Shown: positions 40,501 to 55,965 of the stretch, piece after piece
Layout: each line of letters begins with the position of its first letter
Numbering within the stretch: position 1 is the first letter of the stretch
Origin: Oasisia sp. SBJ-2009
Lineage: Eukaryota; Annelida; Polychaeta; Sabellida; Siboglinidae
NCBI GenBank assembly: GCA_964017155.1
Contig: OZ024861.1
Coordinates: 32,179,377-32,243,376 of the forward strand
Direction: 5' to 3'
Length of the DNA: 64,000 nt
Program-made: the position numbers and the translations under genes
The notes under the pieces: model-generated
Seen by the model: only the letters and a program-made list of their open reading frames with translations
What the model was told of the DNA's origin: nothing
The model's database searches: none

Positions 40501-43500
40501 TTGAATTTATCAAATGTGACTCATCTTAACAAAATCGGTCGGATGTCAGTAATTTTCAAAATTGAGTTATTAGTACCACTGGAAAGAGCATAATATCTGC
40601 TTTCATATGGTATATCATGCTAGAAGATATCTCGATTCTAGCCGAAGTTATAGCTTGACAAACATGTGTGGGGTAGAAACCTTCAAAGTAAGAAAATGGC
40701 CTTCAAAGTTGATGCAAAATATTTGTTAAGTTTCATGGAATGTACCTTAGTTACCATGGACCGATCTTTTTGAAACTTGGCATGTTGGAAGATAATGTCA
40801 TTCTTAAGATACCGTGTTAATATGAACACAAACTGTTTATTAGAAAAACAATTGCAGATTAATTAATAATTTATGCAATTACCTTCGTTGTTAACTTAAG
40901 AAAAGCGAACAAACTGGTGTTTATGCCTTGGTTAGGATGGACATATCTGGCTGAAATTTGGACAACTCAAAGATAGTATAATTTTCATGATATTGCATTT
41001 GCTTTTCCCAATTCCTCATCCGGAGAATCTGACACCGTCTCTACGGATCGGTCAGCGCGACTTGCGTAGCCGTGCCGTGTCGTAATCATTCTCACGAAAG
41101 TTGAATTCAATATTCGCCTTCGTCAGTGATGTAGTTCGCAAAATTGTCATCCTCGTCATCGTCCGCCACGCTTTCATCAGTCACTTCCTCCAAAAAGTAC
41201 TCCGGTCGCCTCAATCAAACTATCTATTTGTGCCCGATCACTTGCATCAGAGTTTAACTACTTCGCCACACTGCACGCCATTTTTCACTTCTTGTTCACT
41301 CGCTAACTAGGTCAGCAGTGACGCGATATAAATACACGGTGCGCGCATGCGGTTATGCAAATGTTCCACGCTGGACCAATGAGAACGGTTGCCGGAGCTG
41401 TTGCTACCATGTGACCCCGGTTTGTTTACCACAGTTCAACGAATAGGGGGTCTATTCCAAGCGTTCTGGAGGCCGGACAATGCATGCATTAGCATAGATA
41501 TGACCATATATGGACAGATGAAGCGTTATGATAGTGATACCCGTTATGATAGGGATCGTCCCAAAATTAGCGGCAAAGAATGCGCGCAATTACTGGCATT
41601 TTAGGCTTTGTTTTATGGAAATGGAGCGGTACACTTAGCACAGCTCTACGCAAATGTCTTTAAAATATATGAAACAGAGTTAGTTAGATGATAACAAGTG
41701 TGGCAATCGATAAAACGAATACTAAAGAATTATTTTCAGGGAAAATCTCAAAATTGACGAATGCCCGATTTTTTCACAAAATCGGCATTTACAGAAAATC
41801 TGATTTACCGACATCCGACCGCTTTTGTTAAGATGAGTCACAAATGGTGTTATTATGTAATGTCAATAATGCCTAATTTGACACTAATAGTCATACAACA
41901 ATAACCGTTTTAAATATATTATAACCCCATCTCTAATTCTAACCTTTAAGCTCACACAACTTTGCATTGAATTTTTTACTTTCTTAAAAACAATATCTTG
42001 CATGATATTTGCTACTTTTAACATTTCCTTCTCTTAGTTGGCAAGGCAAACAAAACACAGTCGCAACAGATATGATGCAAGGGGTGTTTGTTGGCTTAGT
42101 TACTTAAATACCTGCCAGGGATGCATTCTAAGTTTTGCACAGATGACAGACCAATGCACTTGTTGTAATGCATGCATGTTCATAGTAATGTGTTTAGTTC
42201 ATGCATACATGTTGACGTGTTGATAGTCATGTTTTTGTCAGAACTATCAGTAAATTCTAATGGTTTGTTGTAGGTGAGTTTGCGACACAAACATGCTTCC
42301 AGGGTCGCTTTGGAGAGGAGATTGGTAGTGACCAGTTCGGGTCACAGATTATGTTCCACCAGCAGGAGTTGAATGCAGGAGAAGTGGTTGGCCACATTGA
42401 ACACATTGAGATCACATACGCAGGACAAGCGTTCCGTCTTGGTCGCTACCCCATCCATTTCCACATCAACGGGGACATGAATGGATCGTATGTGCGAGGC
42501 TGTGCAATACATCACACATTTAACCGAGCCGTCAACATTCACCACACTGATAACATCTTGGTTGAGAACAACGTCGTGTATGATGTGATGGGTGGTGCCC
42601 TTTTCCTCGAAGACAGCATTGAAGTTGGCAACATCTTCCAGTACAATCTTGCCATATTTGTGCGCTCGAGCTCAAGTCTGCTCAATGATGACATCACACC
42701 AGCTGGGTTCTGGATCACGCACCCAGACAACATTGTTCGACACAATCACGTGGCAGGAGGCACACACTTTGGCTTCTGGTATCGCATGTTGGACCACCCC
42801 CAGGGTCCATCCTATACCCCTGACATCTGCCCACAGAATGTCCCACTTGGAGAGTTCTACAACAACACAGTGCACTCTGTAGGCTGGTATGGCTTGTGGG
42901 TGTTTGAGTATTACACCCCAAAGGTTGGGGGTAAGTGTGGCGCTACTGTCCCAGCCCCAGCCGTCTTCAGGAATCTGACAACCTGGAACAGTTTCCGTGG
43001 TGCTGAATGGGTTGAGGCGTATCCCATGCAGTTCCATGGCTTTGTACTGGCCAACAACTTCATGGCAGGCACAGAGCACTATTTCAACCGAGGCATAGCA
43101 CCACAGTACACAGAGGATGGAGCTATGGTGAAAGACACTGTTATCATTGCCCACCTCAACTCTCCCAACCACCCGCCCTGCACAAAGCGTGGCATTGTAC
43201 TGCCACTTGATGGCGGACTTCTATACGATGGAATCACATTTGTGAACTTTGACGGTGAGAGAAATGGAAATCATATATGTTCGGGCATTGGCACGGTGAA
43301 GATTGTCTGCATTTGTCACGTTCTGTGCGCTGGGTACAACTACAAGTTCAAGAACATCAAATGGCTCAACTCCAGCAAGAAGGCATTCTGGGAATGGGAG
43401 CATCAGGCAGAACTTGAGGACTTGGACGGCACTCTCACTGGCCGTGGTGCCGGTGCACGTGCCATGGCCAAGAGCAATCTCTTCCCCTCACAGTGCGTTA

Positions 43501-46500
43501 AAGAAACAGAGTGGAGTCCCAACATGGAAGGTATGGTCTGTCGTGGTGATGACGAGGCCATTGATGTAATCCGCTGGAGCTTCAATGATGCGAAACCAGA
43601 GACTCTGATGTTCAAGGACTTACGAGTGCAGAACAAATATGGCACAAGTATCACAAAGTTCCGAGCAAAGGGCAACTCGTTTCCATCTGGCTGGATGCTG
43701 CTGCTGGTGTCTGGTCTACCACACAACATCAGCTTCATCAACATGGAGCACATCGCCAACATCTCCTATAGGGGGAAGTTCTATGGACTTGAGGTAGGCA
43801 TAGCCATGTTGAGTCTGGCTTGGACATAGGTAGATATGTACTGTCTAGATAAGCCAGACATAATCTTGAGTGTTCTGTAAGGTCAGAGAAAGGGGTGATT
43901 GTCCTGACAAGTTAGCAGAAGGCTTGAGTGTCTGGCCAGGGTAGAGGTGTATTGTTTAAGGTCACTTTGAAACTTGTAAAAAAAAATAAGATTGTGGTGC
44001 CAGGAATACTTCAGTGCAGTTATATACTGCTGTGTCCTTTGTAATTTTGGACACTTCGTTAAATCTCACCAAATTTCACTTAATAATACCAATATGAGAA
44101 AAAATTGTGTGTTATTGTTAATACGGTTGAAGACTTCTAAGATATATTTGACTGGTATCCAGTGGAGTGAGTCTTACATTCATACTGAACCTAATAATTA
44201 CTTTGGATGAAATGGATACATTTCATGAATGCAGTGTTTTTCTAAATTGTAACTTCTCTAACACAATATCCATATTTTCTTATAGGATGATGCGTATGTG
44301 ATTGTACAACATCCAGTGATGCAAGACATATATGATGAGTTTGTTGTGGAAGAGAGGGTTGGTCCATCACGAAACTACACCAAGACAGAGCCCTTGACAT
44401 ATGAGAACAGTCTCAATGGTGATACGTACTTCACGAATGAATCGAAGTTGCTGACATATATGAGTGAGTGGAACCTATCTATGTCTGTCCAACAATTCTA
44501 ATGTTTTCAGTTTCTTTTCTATTTCTCTGGTTTGTTCACCCATAATTCAGTACTGATAGTTAGTCATTGTTGAATTATAAATTTCTGTTTCATGTTGTTT
44601 GCAATTGGTATTTTAATTATTTATGTCTCCGATTTGTGTTTTTACCTAATTTCTTCTAGCTGACTAATTAATTTATAATTATTATTATCTTATTTAACAA
44701 GATTTATCTTGTGAAAGGTATGTAACATTTGGTGACTTATTTTTATTTCTAGGTACATGTAGTTTCAGTTATATAAACTCTCAGTATTATTTTCTGTCAT
44801 GTTGACTATCCAAATTTCTCTTTTTTGTGGAAACAAATTGCCATCATACAATTTCTCTCCATATGTGCTATTCAGTTTCGGACAAGCCAAAGATCACAAA
44901 ATTTCATCTGAACCGCCCAATACTCTTGAAAGCCATCAAGTGCTTCTACCGCGGCTGTAAGCGTCCTGAGGTGGTGGAAGGCCCTCCTGTCGCTACTGGA
45001 CGACCAAAGGATGCCAAGATGTGGTCAGACCCTGCTACGTGGGAGAATGGTCTGCCAGGCAACGACACGGATGTCACAATCAAAGGTAGGAGATAAGTTA
45101 CCAGTCATATTTTTTTGGATCTAAAGTTGACTCCCCAAAATAATTACATTAAGATGTTAGTTTGACAAATGAATGACACATTTAGTGTGAGGCATCACTA
45201 ATCAGTTCTTGTACATGCCAACAGAGGGAGACTGGGTGGTGGCGGACACGGCACTTCCCAGGATGAACAAGTTAAACATTTACGGCACACTTGAGATTGA
45301 TGATCAGAAGGACCCAGCCACAGGACGTGTTCGTGAGTTTGTCCTTGAAGCCACCTACATCTACATCCGCGGGGGACGGCTCCTGGCAGGGTGGGAGGAT
45401 TCTCCCTTCACCGGGAAGCTCGACATTCTCCTCAATGGCAACCATCATACTCGCAACTACCCCAGGGAGGATGGGCCTGTCATTGGCTCCAAAGTCATTG
45501 GTAGGTTGTACAGTAAAGCTATTTTTTTTATTTGAAGATAAATTTACCAATATAAAATGTATTGTATAGTTTAAATTATTCCTTAGACGTTGTTGTCATG
45601 ACAATCTCATGACAAACATCAAATTACCTGATAAGAGGATTATGTTTATATTTACACATTTAGCTATTCATTTCACTCATTTACTGTTTAAGTATTTTTA
45701 TATGCCTTGAATTGTTTTCTTCCATCATCCAGAGGTACATTTGCCATACTTTGAATAAGCCTCAATAGATACAAAATATTGTAATGTTTATAACATTGCA
45801 AATCTATGAAAATTTCAGCTGTCTTTGGTGGCCTTGACCTGTTTGGGGCACCTCGCACCATCACCTGGACCCACCTGGCGAGAACGGCTGACAGTGGGTC
45901 AGAGATTATCACCTTGGAGATAGCGGTTGACTGGAATGTAGGTGATGAGATTGTCATGACAACAACTAGCTTCAACCCATGGGAGACGGAGACATTCCAG
46001 ATTGCATCAGTGTCAGGAGACATGAAGACTCTCACTCTGAATGCCAGTCTACAGTACAAGCATCTCTGTAAGTTGTTAAGTTATGCAGTACAGTACTGGG
46101 TGGGTATTTTAGCAAAGTGTAATCTATGGTAAGAAACTCTTTACAATACTGTACAGTGTACACCACAGGTGATGTTTGAAGCAAAACTATGTAGCAGATG
46201 TTACCTTTAGTAGGTAAACGTGATCTGTGAACATGTGAAATATTGGGTGCCGTTCTGACAGTTGTGGCATTCTCTTGGCAGCCTTTGCGGAGAGTGTGGG
46301 AGGCGTGTCGTATGAGATCAAGGCCGAAGTAGGACTTCTCTCTCGAAATATCCGCATCATTGGGGCTGACTACAGTGACATGTTCTCTGAGTCTTTTGGG
46401 GCTCGTGTGATTGTTGGAATGCAGACAGAACTTGACGAAAATGGAAACCCTAAACCCCACGTGGGTAAGTAAAATTTAAGTATTATAAAGAGGTTTGCTT

Positions 46501-47070
46501 ATAAAACTGGTCACAAATAATAGGTTTGTAGATGTGGTTAAGCTACATGATTTAGTTACACCAGTCAATCAGAGAGATATATTTCCTCAAGGTCAGGGAA
46601 AAGTATGATAATTTTTTTATGTGGATCACACAATAGGGAATATTGCCATCCCTCAGGGGAAGATTTGTTATCAATCATGTTCAAACATTGATAACTTAGA
46701 GCGTTAACTTGATCATATATATAAAAAGGCAGTTCTTAAATAGCGCAATATCCAGTCCTCAGGACCGCTCAAAGCGCTTTACACTTTACTTCCCTGACAG
46801 ACCTGTTCACTCAGACACCATCTCGGCTTCTCTGGGAAGCATCCAGCCATATGCTACAATGAATGCGCGAAGGCTGCTCGTACACATATCCACCACTGTC
46901 TGTAGCCAGGTACTCATTTATTCAGCTGAGTGAACTGGAGCAATGTAGAGTGAAAAAACTTGCCCAAGGTTTTAACGCCGCAGCCAGGATTCAAACCCGG
47001 GTTCTCGTAGTCGAGAGTCCGAAGCTCTACCCCTGAGCCACTGCACTCATATAGTGGCTCAGGGGTAGAG

Positions 47071-47103
<33 letters not shown>

Positions 47104-47108
47104 GTATA

Positions 47109-47160
<52 letters not shown>

Positions 47161-47701
47161 CTAACTTGTATGGGACATGATGGTCAAGCAGTAGATAGCC
47201 AGACTGTTGACTATTGAACCCATCATTGGATGGCTATATCAGAATTTGGGCTGTTTCGTTCAACCGTATTTTCTTGAGAGAAGTGGAATTCAAGTATGAC
47301 ATGTTTGAATATGTTGATGGTGACGTACATCTCATTTACACTTTGATGTATTGGTCTCTCCATCAGGGTATGCACGACTCTCAAACGTTGAGTTCCTACA
47401 CAGCGGGCAAGAGGGCTTTCGTGCAAAACATGATGCCCGATTCTCTGTGACATTCTACGATATTGGCAAGGTCAGCACAACTCGCCCGTCCTACGTGACA
47501 AAGTGTGCGTTCCACAATGGATTGTCCACGGCAATTGGAGTGTTTGATACCCATGACCTGGAGGTTGTCAACAACGTCATCCATCACACTGTCGGTTCTG
47601 GTTAGTGTAGTGTATTAGAAGAGTATGGATAGAGATATATGTACTCTCCTTTATAATCATGCATGTTAGAACACATGCATCCTTGTATGCACGCATGCAC
47701 A

Positions 47702-47755
<54 letters not shown>

Positions 47756-50700
47756 ACACACCATGCCTCACAACATGAATTTTATTTGAATTTATTGACA
47801 TCGCTTAGGTCAACCTAACCAATGTCCATAAAAGAAAGTGAAACACCCGACCTACTATTCAAATGCTTAACTTCTAATACATTAGATGCACCATCTTCTC
47901 AGTAGTAATATTTGTTTTCTGAATGGCAGTAAACCTTACAGAGAGCATCCAGAGTGAGCATCAGTAACAACACGTCCTGTCATTGGTACAAACTTGAAAC
48001 GTTTGGTATAATATGATTGAAATCAACAGACATAATTTGACACAACGCTGAAATGTAATAAATAGCAATGTTGTACCGAAGAAACAAAGTACTGATAGAT
48101 GCAGAACTGTTTCCAGTGACTGCCGCTTCTTTTTCAGGCATAATTGTGGCAGGAAACAACAATACGCTGCGTGACAACCTCCTGGCCCTGGCGTTGTTCC
48201 CCGGTTGTTACCAGGACCGATATGAGTCAGATTCGTTGGACTGGATGGCCAGCATCGAGGCCCAGAATGCAACAAACACAAGCTTAGTTGGCAATGTGGT
48301 TGCCGGGTCAGAACGCGCCGCCTACAGGCTTAATGGCGAATCATGCAACTTGGACGAAGCAACTTGGGCGAATAACACAGCTCACTCGACGGTTATGGGG
48401 CTGACAATGTGGCAGCCAGACTGCTTGAGACTTGAACTGTGTTCTCGCTTCAATGGATTCTATGTATACAAGTCATTCAGCTATGGATTCTACTCAAACT
48501 GCATATGCAGCATCTTCATTGAGAACTCAAAGTTTGTTGACAATGGCATGTCCATCTTCCCCTACATTAGGGAGCCTGATGCGAGAGAGCACGCATTCAA
48601 ACGCAAATTCCTCAAGGTCCGTGACAGTTTATTTGTGGGCGCCAGTGAGTCTTACAACTGTACAACAGATGTCATGCCAATGGAAGACTATGCTCACATC
48701 AGATTGTCGAAAACTGCCATATCATGGGCATTCCACCGTCACAACGGACGGATCGCCCTTGGCTGGCCCATGTTTTCTTCTGGAGACAACCTCGCCCCAA
48801 TGTTGGAACTCAATAACCCTCATGACCCACCAGCCCTCTATGGAAACATAATTTTCGAAGGTAAGCACTATTTATGAAACAGTCTGGTTTCTAATATGGC
48901 TTTGCTTCTTATTATTAAAACAAATTGAGCAATCAATCAGAGAACTTATAGGGAAAGCGAATAGCCTTTGTGAAAATGCAAAAAGTATGCTTGCATTTTT
49001 ATATAGAATTTTTGTTTTTACTAAAAGGACTATTTTTATTAGTTTTATATGAACTCATTAAACAAGTCACTGACAACTACACAACTGAACTGCCTCATAT
49101 TAATAGATCATAGGCTAGTTCAATTTTTTAAATATATTTTAGATAAAATGAATGGAAATTGTAATCACCTGTCAACTAGATCATAACATAGGACCTCTGT
49201 ACATGTACTACAACAGATCATACTGTTAATCCTAGATAAAGTTGTTGACTTAAGAACTCTCGTTTAGGTGTGACATTTGCCCACTTCAAGACAACTTGTG
49301 GCATGACTGATCGCATCTTTGCGACAAATCCAACTGGACCTGACGTAGAACACCCGATCTACATGAGTCGCAGTCAACTGATCGATGTTGTCGAGAAGAG
49401 CAAGATCTTTGCACACCATCCACAGCTTGAGTAAGTTGGTGGGACCAACTGTATTTGAGATAACCTGAGGCCATAAGTCCACTGTTGTGTGTCTTTTTTA
49501 ATGCCCTCAACAATACATCATTTGAATTGCTAACATTGATTGGTAAGATGGCATACTCTTATATACCCTGTCATTAGGTCTGCTTAGAACAACACTTTGG
49601 CAGGCTTCAATTGAGCTACGCGACCATACTTGACCTAGATAAACAAGGTGAATCTTCAAGGCCACTACCTGAGGCAATCGCGGTTTTGAGAGGATTCACT
49701 CGAGTAACTGACGTCATTAGCAGTGACCGTCAATAGGGAATGTAGGTCTGTACTACACAAGAAATGAATTAAACATTACTCGACATTATTAAATCATTTA
49801 AATATGTATTATAATAAAATATGTTAAAGTCACCACATTTTACATATTATTATCTAAGACCAATAAGAAGATGAACATAAAAATGTACACACTGAACAAC
49901 TGATTACTTTATTTAATTTATTTACATAAGGGGTTAATCTCTGTGATCACGATCATCGCTATTCAGTTGGATTACTCTCTTAGTACTGCATGCGCAGTGT
50001 AAATTGTCGTAAACCAGATACCATGTAGAGTTACGAAGTAACCCAAGTAGGCCCATCGAAGTCGGCCTTTATCTCTGGCAGACCTGTTTAGCTTAAAACC
50101 ATCTCAACCTCTCCAGGAAACACTCAGCCCGCTGTAGTTACTGTGAGGACTGTTCTTGTATAAGTGTCCACCTCTGTGAATAGTCACGTCTCATTCACAC
50201 AGCTGAGTAATCTGGAGCATTGCGGAGTAAATGGACTTGTCCAAAGCTGAAATGGCAACATGTCAATTTCATTGACCCCGGAAACCTTTCTTTGAAGGTC
50301 TAGTGTTCTTTGAAATGACAGCAAGAACATTTAATTGAACCCAGAAAGCCTTGCTTGAAGGCCTAATGCTCTAACCACTCCACCAATTCCTGGCCCTCTC
50401 TATACTTGTCTTGTGTGTCACTTTTCCAGATTTGTGACAGCAAACATGTGTGTTGACATGAGCTGTGATGCAAAAAAGAAACTACTCATCAAGGACCTTG
50501 ATGGGTCATTCTTTGGTACACCATCAAGCTACATTCCCGAGTCAGAGTATGAATACAATGGAGATCCGCGTCATGGTGTTGGTGACTACCGCATACCTAA
50601 GGCGATGCAGACTTTCCCTGGAAATGGCTCAAGAATGCCAATCACTGACGTTCTCTCGCTTCCAGGTGAGCTTAAATTATGTTTGCTATGTCCAATATTT

Positions 50701-53700
50701 GAGTAGAGTTAGCATAAATAATTGTAGTTTCCTTACAGTATCAGCAAGGAACTAAGTTACACAATAAACACATGGCCTTTGAGTATCGCATGCCTGACTT
50801 TTTCCTCTAGTTATATGTTTTCTGTTTGTACTGTTGTACAAATTATCACCAGGCAAGTAAACATTGCAATGAACCTTCTGCCGGCAAAGTTCTACAGTTC
50901 TGGTAAGACACGGGAATAAACGTATTGTTTTCCTATTGGATGCTGGACATGTAAAGGTGATTTTGCCACAACAAAGCTACACAACTTACCTGGCATTACA
51001 GTCTTACTGAATGTAACTAATTATGTATTACAGGCATCAAACGGTCAGGCTGTGAGCACAAACCTGATTGGCCGGGCTACTTGTGTCCACTGTCCAAAAT
51101 TGACCACCAGATGTTAATTGTTGAGAGCATGGACTGGGACAACATGGACCGCCGTGTCTCCCCAGTGGCCTTGAGAGCAGACGGCTACCTCGACCTCATT
51201 AATGGACCTCACGACTCAGGCACATGTGGGGGATACACGTGTCGCAAGCGAATGCAGACGTTCTACACAATAGTCGCAGCTGGTTTGTATTTGATATCTA
51301 CATGCCATGATAGTTATTTATTCCTAGTAGTTCGTTGGGTAAGGTATTTCTACAGTTCATCTAATGTCACTGGGTATATTTCTACTCAGTCAGTTTTTGT
51401 TTTCTTGTTTCTTATTTATGAAACAAAATGAGTGTGTTTCTTGGTGTCCTGTGTACCATGTCCATCTCTGGAGACATACTAGTTTGTCCATTAAATAGGT
51501 AATAATGCAATTGTTAGGCCTCAGTAAGGTAACTGTTCAAGAGAACAGCCCCAGTAAAACTCTTATCGGTAAAGATAAGTGACAGAAAGGTTGAATAACA
51601 GCATCTTTATCTAATGGTGATAGACTATTTTGACAGTGTGGTATGTGACTATGTTTCAGGCAGCAACTATGACCTGTACTTCAGTGGCACGGCCCCACAG
51701 CACCTGAGACTTCACTACTTCCTGGCTGAAGACACAACCAAACCTGTCCGCCTCGCCATCTACTTTGGCCTGCAGCAGCGTTACGATGTCTACCACGAAA
51801 GTGTCTTCCTCCAGCCAAGCAACGCTGAAGTTGACAACAACAACAAGGTCACCTACAAGAGTCCAAAGGCCGAAGGACAGTTCCTGCCAACTGCAGAGTC
51901 ACCTTCTGGAGCTAACTTCTTTGACATTGACACAAAGACACTGTATGTGCAGGTGAAGGGACAGGGATTGGTTGACATAAAGATGAGGCCTGTTGTCATT
52001 CTTGCATTTGGTCTCCCTGCTATCACTGAGGAGGAGTTCTTTGGGAAGGATCTGTTGAAGAATCTCATCATCTTCCTCAAGGTGGATCCAGCAAAGGTGA
52101 GGATTGCTGGAGTCAAAAGAATCGGCCAAAGTCGCCGTCGAAAGAGAGAGACAATTGGTATTGAAGTCATCATTGAAATAGGTAAGTTCAAAATTCTGTT
52201 CTTTATAAGGTCACACAAGTCTACATATTTTCGGTGTCATGCATGTGTATGGTGCCAGTCAAAATATTAAGATCTTTCCATGAGTAGTAATTAAGCCATA
52301 TTTTATGTTGTTACATCTGACTTTCCAGCATGGCAGTTCTTTAGCATAGTCCACCAACAGTCTGACCGTCACTGTTCTGTAACATAGTCCACCAACAGTC
52401 TGACTGTCACTGTTCTGTAACATAGTCTACCAACAGTCTGACTGTGACTGTTCTGTAACATAGTCTACCAACAGTCTGACTGTCACTGTTCTGTAACATA
52501 GTCCACCAACAGTCTGACTGTCACTGTTCTGTAACATAGTCTACCAACAGTCTGACTGTCACTGTTCTGTAACATAGTCTACCAACAGTCTGACTGTCAC
52601 TGTTCTGTAACATAGTCCACCAACAGTCTGACTGTCACTGTTCTGTAACATAGTCTACCAACAGTCTGACTGTCACTGTTCTGTAACATAGTCCACCAAC
52701 AGTCTGACTGTCACTGTTCTGTAACATAGTCTACCAACAGTCTGACTGTCACTGTTCTGTAACATAGTCCACCAACAGTCTGACTGTCACTGTTCTGTAA
52801 CATAGTCTACCAACAGTCTGACTGTCACTGTTCTGTAACATAGTCTACCAACAGTCTGACTGTCACTGTTCTGTAACATAGTCTACCAACAGTCTGACTG
52901 TCACTGTTCTGTAACATAGTCTACCAACAGTCTGACTGTCACTGTTCTGTAACATAGTCTACCAACAGTCTGACTGTCACTGTTCTGTAACATAGTCTAC
53001 CAACAGTCTGACTGTCACTGTTCTGTAACATAGTCTACCAACAGTCTGACTGTCACTGTTCTGTAACATAGTCTACCAACAGTCTGACTGTCACTGTTCT
53101 GTGGTATAGTAGTCCAACAACAATCTGGCTGTCATTGTTCTGTAGTGAAGTCCATCAACTATCTGATTATCACTGTTCCATCATATTTCTTCAGGTAATG
53201 AACCAGATTCCAACCCCGATGCTGGATTTGAGACTACCAACAACACACTGGACCACGATGCTCTCGAAACAGTGTCAGACACACTGAAGGGTGGATTCCA
53301 AACAGGAGCACTTGAAGATGCCCTTGGGGTGGAAATGACAGAGGTAAAGGTATCTGCTGCAGTGCCATCTGCCAATGACAGTTCGTGGAATGAGTTTCTT
53401 GAAACAGCTGATGTTACCAGTGGAGGTGACGAGGAACTGCGTAAACCCACACATGTCGTGGCTGAGTGGACAAAAACACAGCAACAAGAGGGAGCCACCT
53501 TCCCTAACAAAGTGCTCGTGAAGTTCCTGGATGATAAGGTACATCTCTAGCTATTATAATGTTATGTAGCACTGGACAGTTGTTTTCTCTGCAGGTTCCT
53601 GAAGTTTTTTAAAAGAATGTCGGTGAACTTTACATTGACTTCCCAAAATGATCTGTTAACCTTCACAGTGCTTTGTTGTTGCAGCATGTCCCCAGCAGTA

Positions 53701-55874
53701 AGAGAGGAGACAGAACTACCACAGTAATAGCAGCACAGTTCAAAGTGATAGGTTGAACTGAACACACAGAATGGACAAATTTATTATGAAAATAACAGTA
53801 GTGCGATTAAGAATACAGCCTCCTCATGAAATGTATTTTTTCTTAATTAACTTAATATCTTTAAAAACACTACCGATACTTGTCATATCGTAACCAAATT
53901 TGTGGTATATTAAGACAGATTGAATAGAAGTCCAAAATAATATTAAATACTAACCAGTCTACACAGTTGTACCTATGGTAACTAGATAATTCCTGGACAT
54001 TTTGATGGGATGGTTTTGTGGAAAGGTCCATGGAAAATTGTTGCCATAGTTACTGTTACTGGTCACGATAGCACAAGAATGTTTTCAGATATGACAGTTA
54101 ATTAAAAAGCAAATTCACGAGGACCCTGTATTCTGAAATTTAGTAAGTTTCAAAATCAGTTTGTGTTTGTGTGTGTGTGTGTGTTTACAGGATACAGTGG
54201 TGGACAATCTGGTCACGCCTGATGGCCCGTGGCAGGTCAAGGCCACACTGACCGGGACAACTGGTGGGGAGGTGAAGTTACTAGGCAGTGTCACTGTGGA
54301 TGTTGTCAACGGTACTGCAACCTTTGACACTCTCGCCATCTCACATGCTGGCAGCTACGACATCATGTTCCAAGTCGCCCGACCTGACACAGTCAGCATC
54401 ACTGTCAATGTGACGCAAGTTGTTGTGGTGAAGAGAGAGATGACAGCAGAGATGACACCACTGACAGCAACTGTTGACAGGCCATTCAATCTCAGTGTCA
54501 CCGTGAAGGACATCATTGGTGGGAAGACTGTCACAAATCTCAACTGGCAGGTCAGTTGACAAGTCTGTGTCATAACAAACGCACTCGAATCTGTGCAGGC
54601 TGAATTTGGTACTGTGAAACATGTATGTCCACATGCCACTAGGGTTTGACACAATCATTGTAGTGGGGCTGACAGAATAATGTGTCAATGTCTTCATCCA
54701 AATGATGACTACCGGGGTAGTTGGAATATGTCCTGTCTGAAAGATACATACATTCAGCACCATGAGCAAAAAATAATGGAAAGGCACTTTATACATGTTA
54801 TAACTTGTGTAGGTGCTAGTAGAGTTAATATATTTAAAAATAAAATTGATACATACCTAAGAAGGGCAGGGTATACTTAGATAGATAGGTTGGACTCTCG
54901 ATAAGCAAAAGGGCTTCCTAGTCCAACTGCCATCTAGAGTTGATTCTCTAGGTAACAATCTTGTTAAATCTTATTAAATAATTGAACACCCTCTCTACTT
55001 TCAACCTTTCCTTTGCTACAAACAGATATTAGTGAATGTCAAACAAGATGTTTATGTCCAAATGAACATTCATTCACATGTGAAGCTGTCCTCTGCCAAT
55101 ACTGTATTGAGCCATCTAGACATGATATGTTATCATTTAATATTTATACCCAAGTATTCATCTCGAATACTAGTGCTGTCATTTGGTGTCATGACAGTTT
55201 GTATCTTGTCATAATGGTGCAATAACAGTATTAAGGAAAATACTGTGAAACTGTAAACAAGATTTTTAAGGAAACAGAAGTAAAAATTTGCTGGAATTCT
55301 ATGGAAATACCAGCATTTAGTCTGCGCAGGTTTCTCGTAATTGTCCCAGTTGTGACATAAACTTCTAAATGTCAACAGGGTGAAACATGGAGCGGCACAT
55401 TGGTGTTGGACCCGATTGTCAACCCCCCCACCACATTGACAGGTGACAAGGCAAATGTGCAGGTGGATGTCACTAAGGGCGTGGCGACCTTCACAAAGGT
55501 CACGGCCACAGCTCCAGGCTCATACGTCATCAAGGTGACCATCACGTCGTCCAGTGGCTCCTACTCCATAGAGAAACGTGCTGTGCTCCATGTGGCTGTG
55601 GCACAGTTCAGGGAAGTGGTCAAGAAGTCTGTCCAGCTGAAGTTTGCTGCCGACTTTGAACTTATCACTGGCAAGCACGAGTTGTTCCAAGCGGCTGTCG
55701 AGAACCATTTCTACAGGATCTATCAGACCGACCAGGTGGTCTTCTCCAACTTCAACTTCAAGCAAGGTATGGTTTGTCATTTACGTCTTCAGAAAACAGG
55801 GGGATGGTGATGCTGGAGATCTGAAGTAAAAACCTGGCAAATTTTTGTCTAGTCTGGTTGGTTGGTTGGTTGGT

Positions 55875-55965
<91 letters not shown>

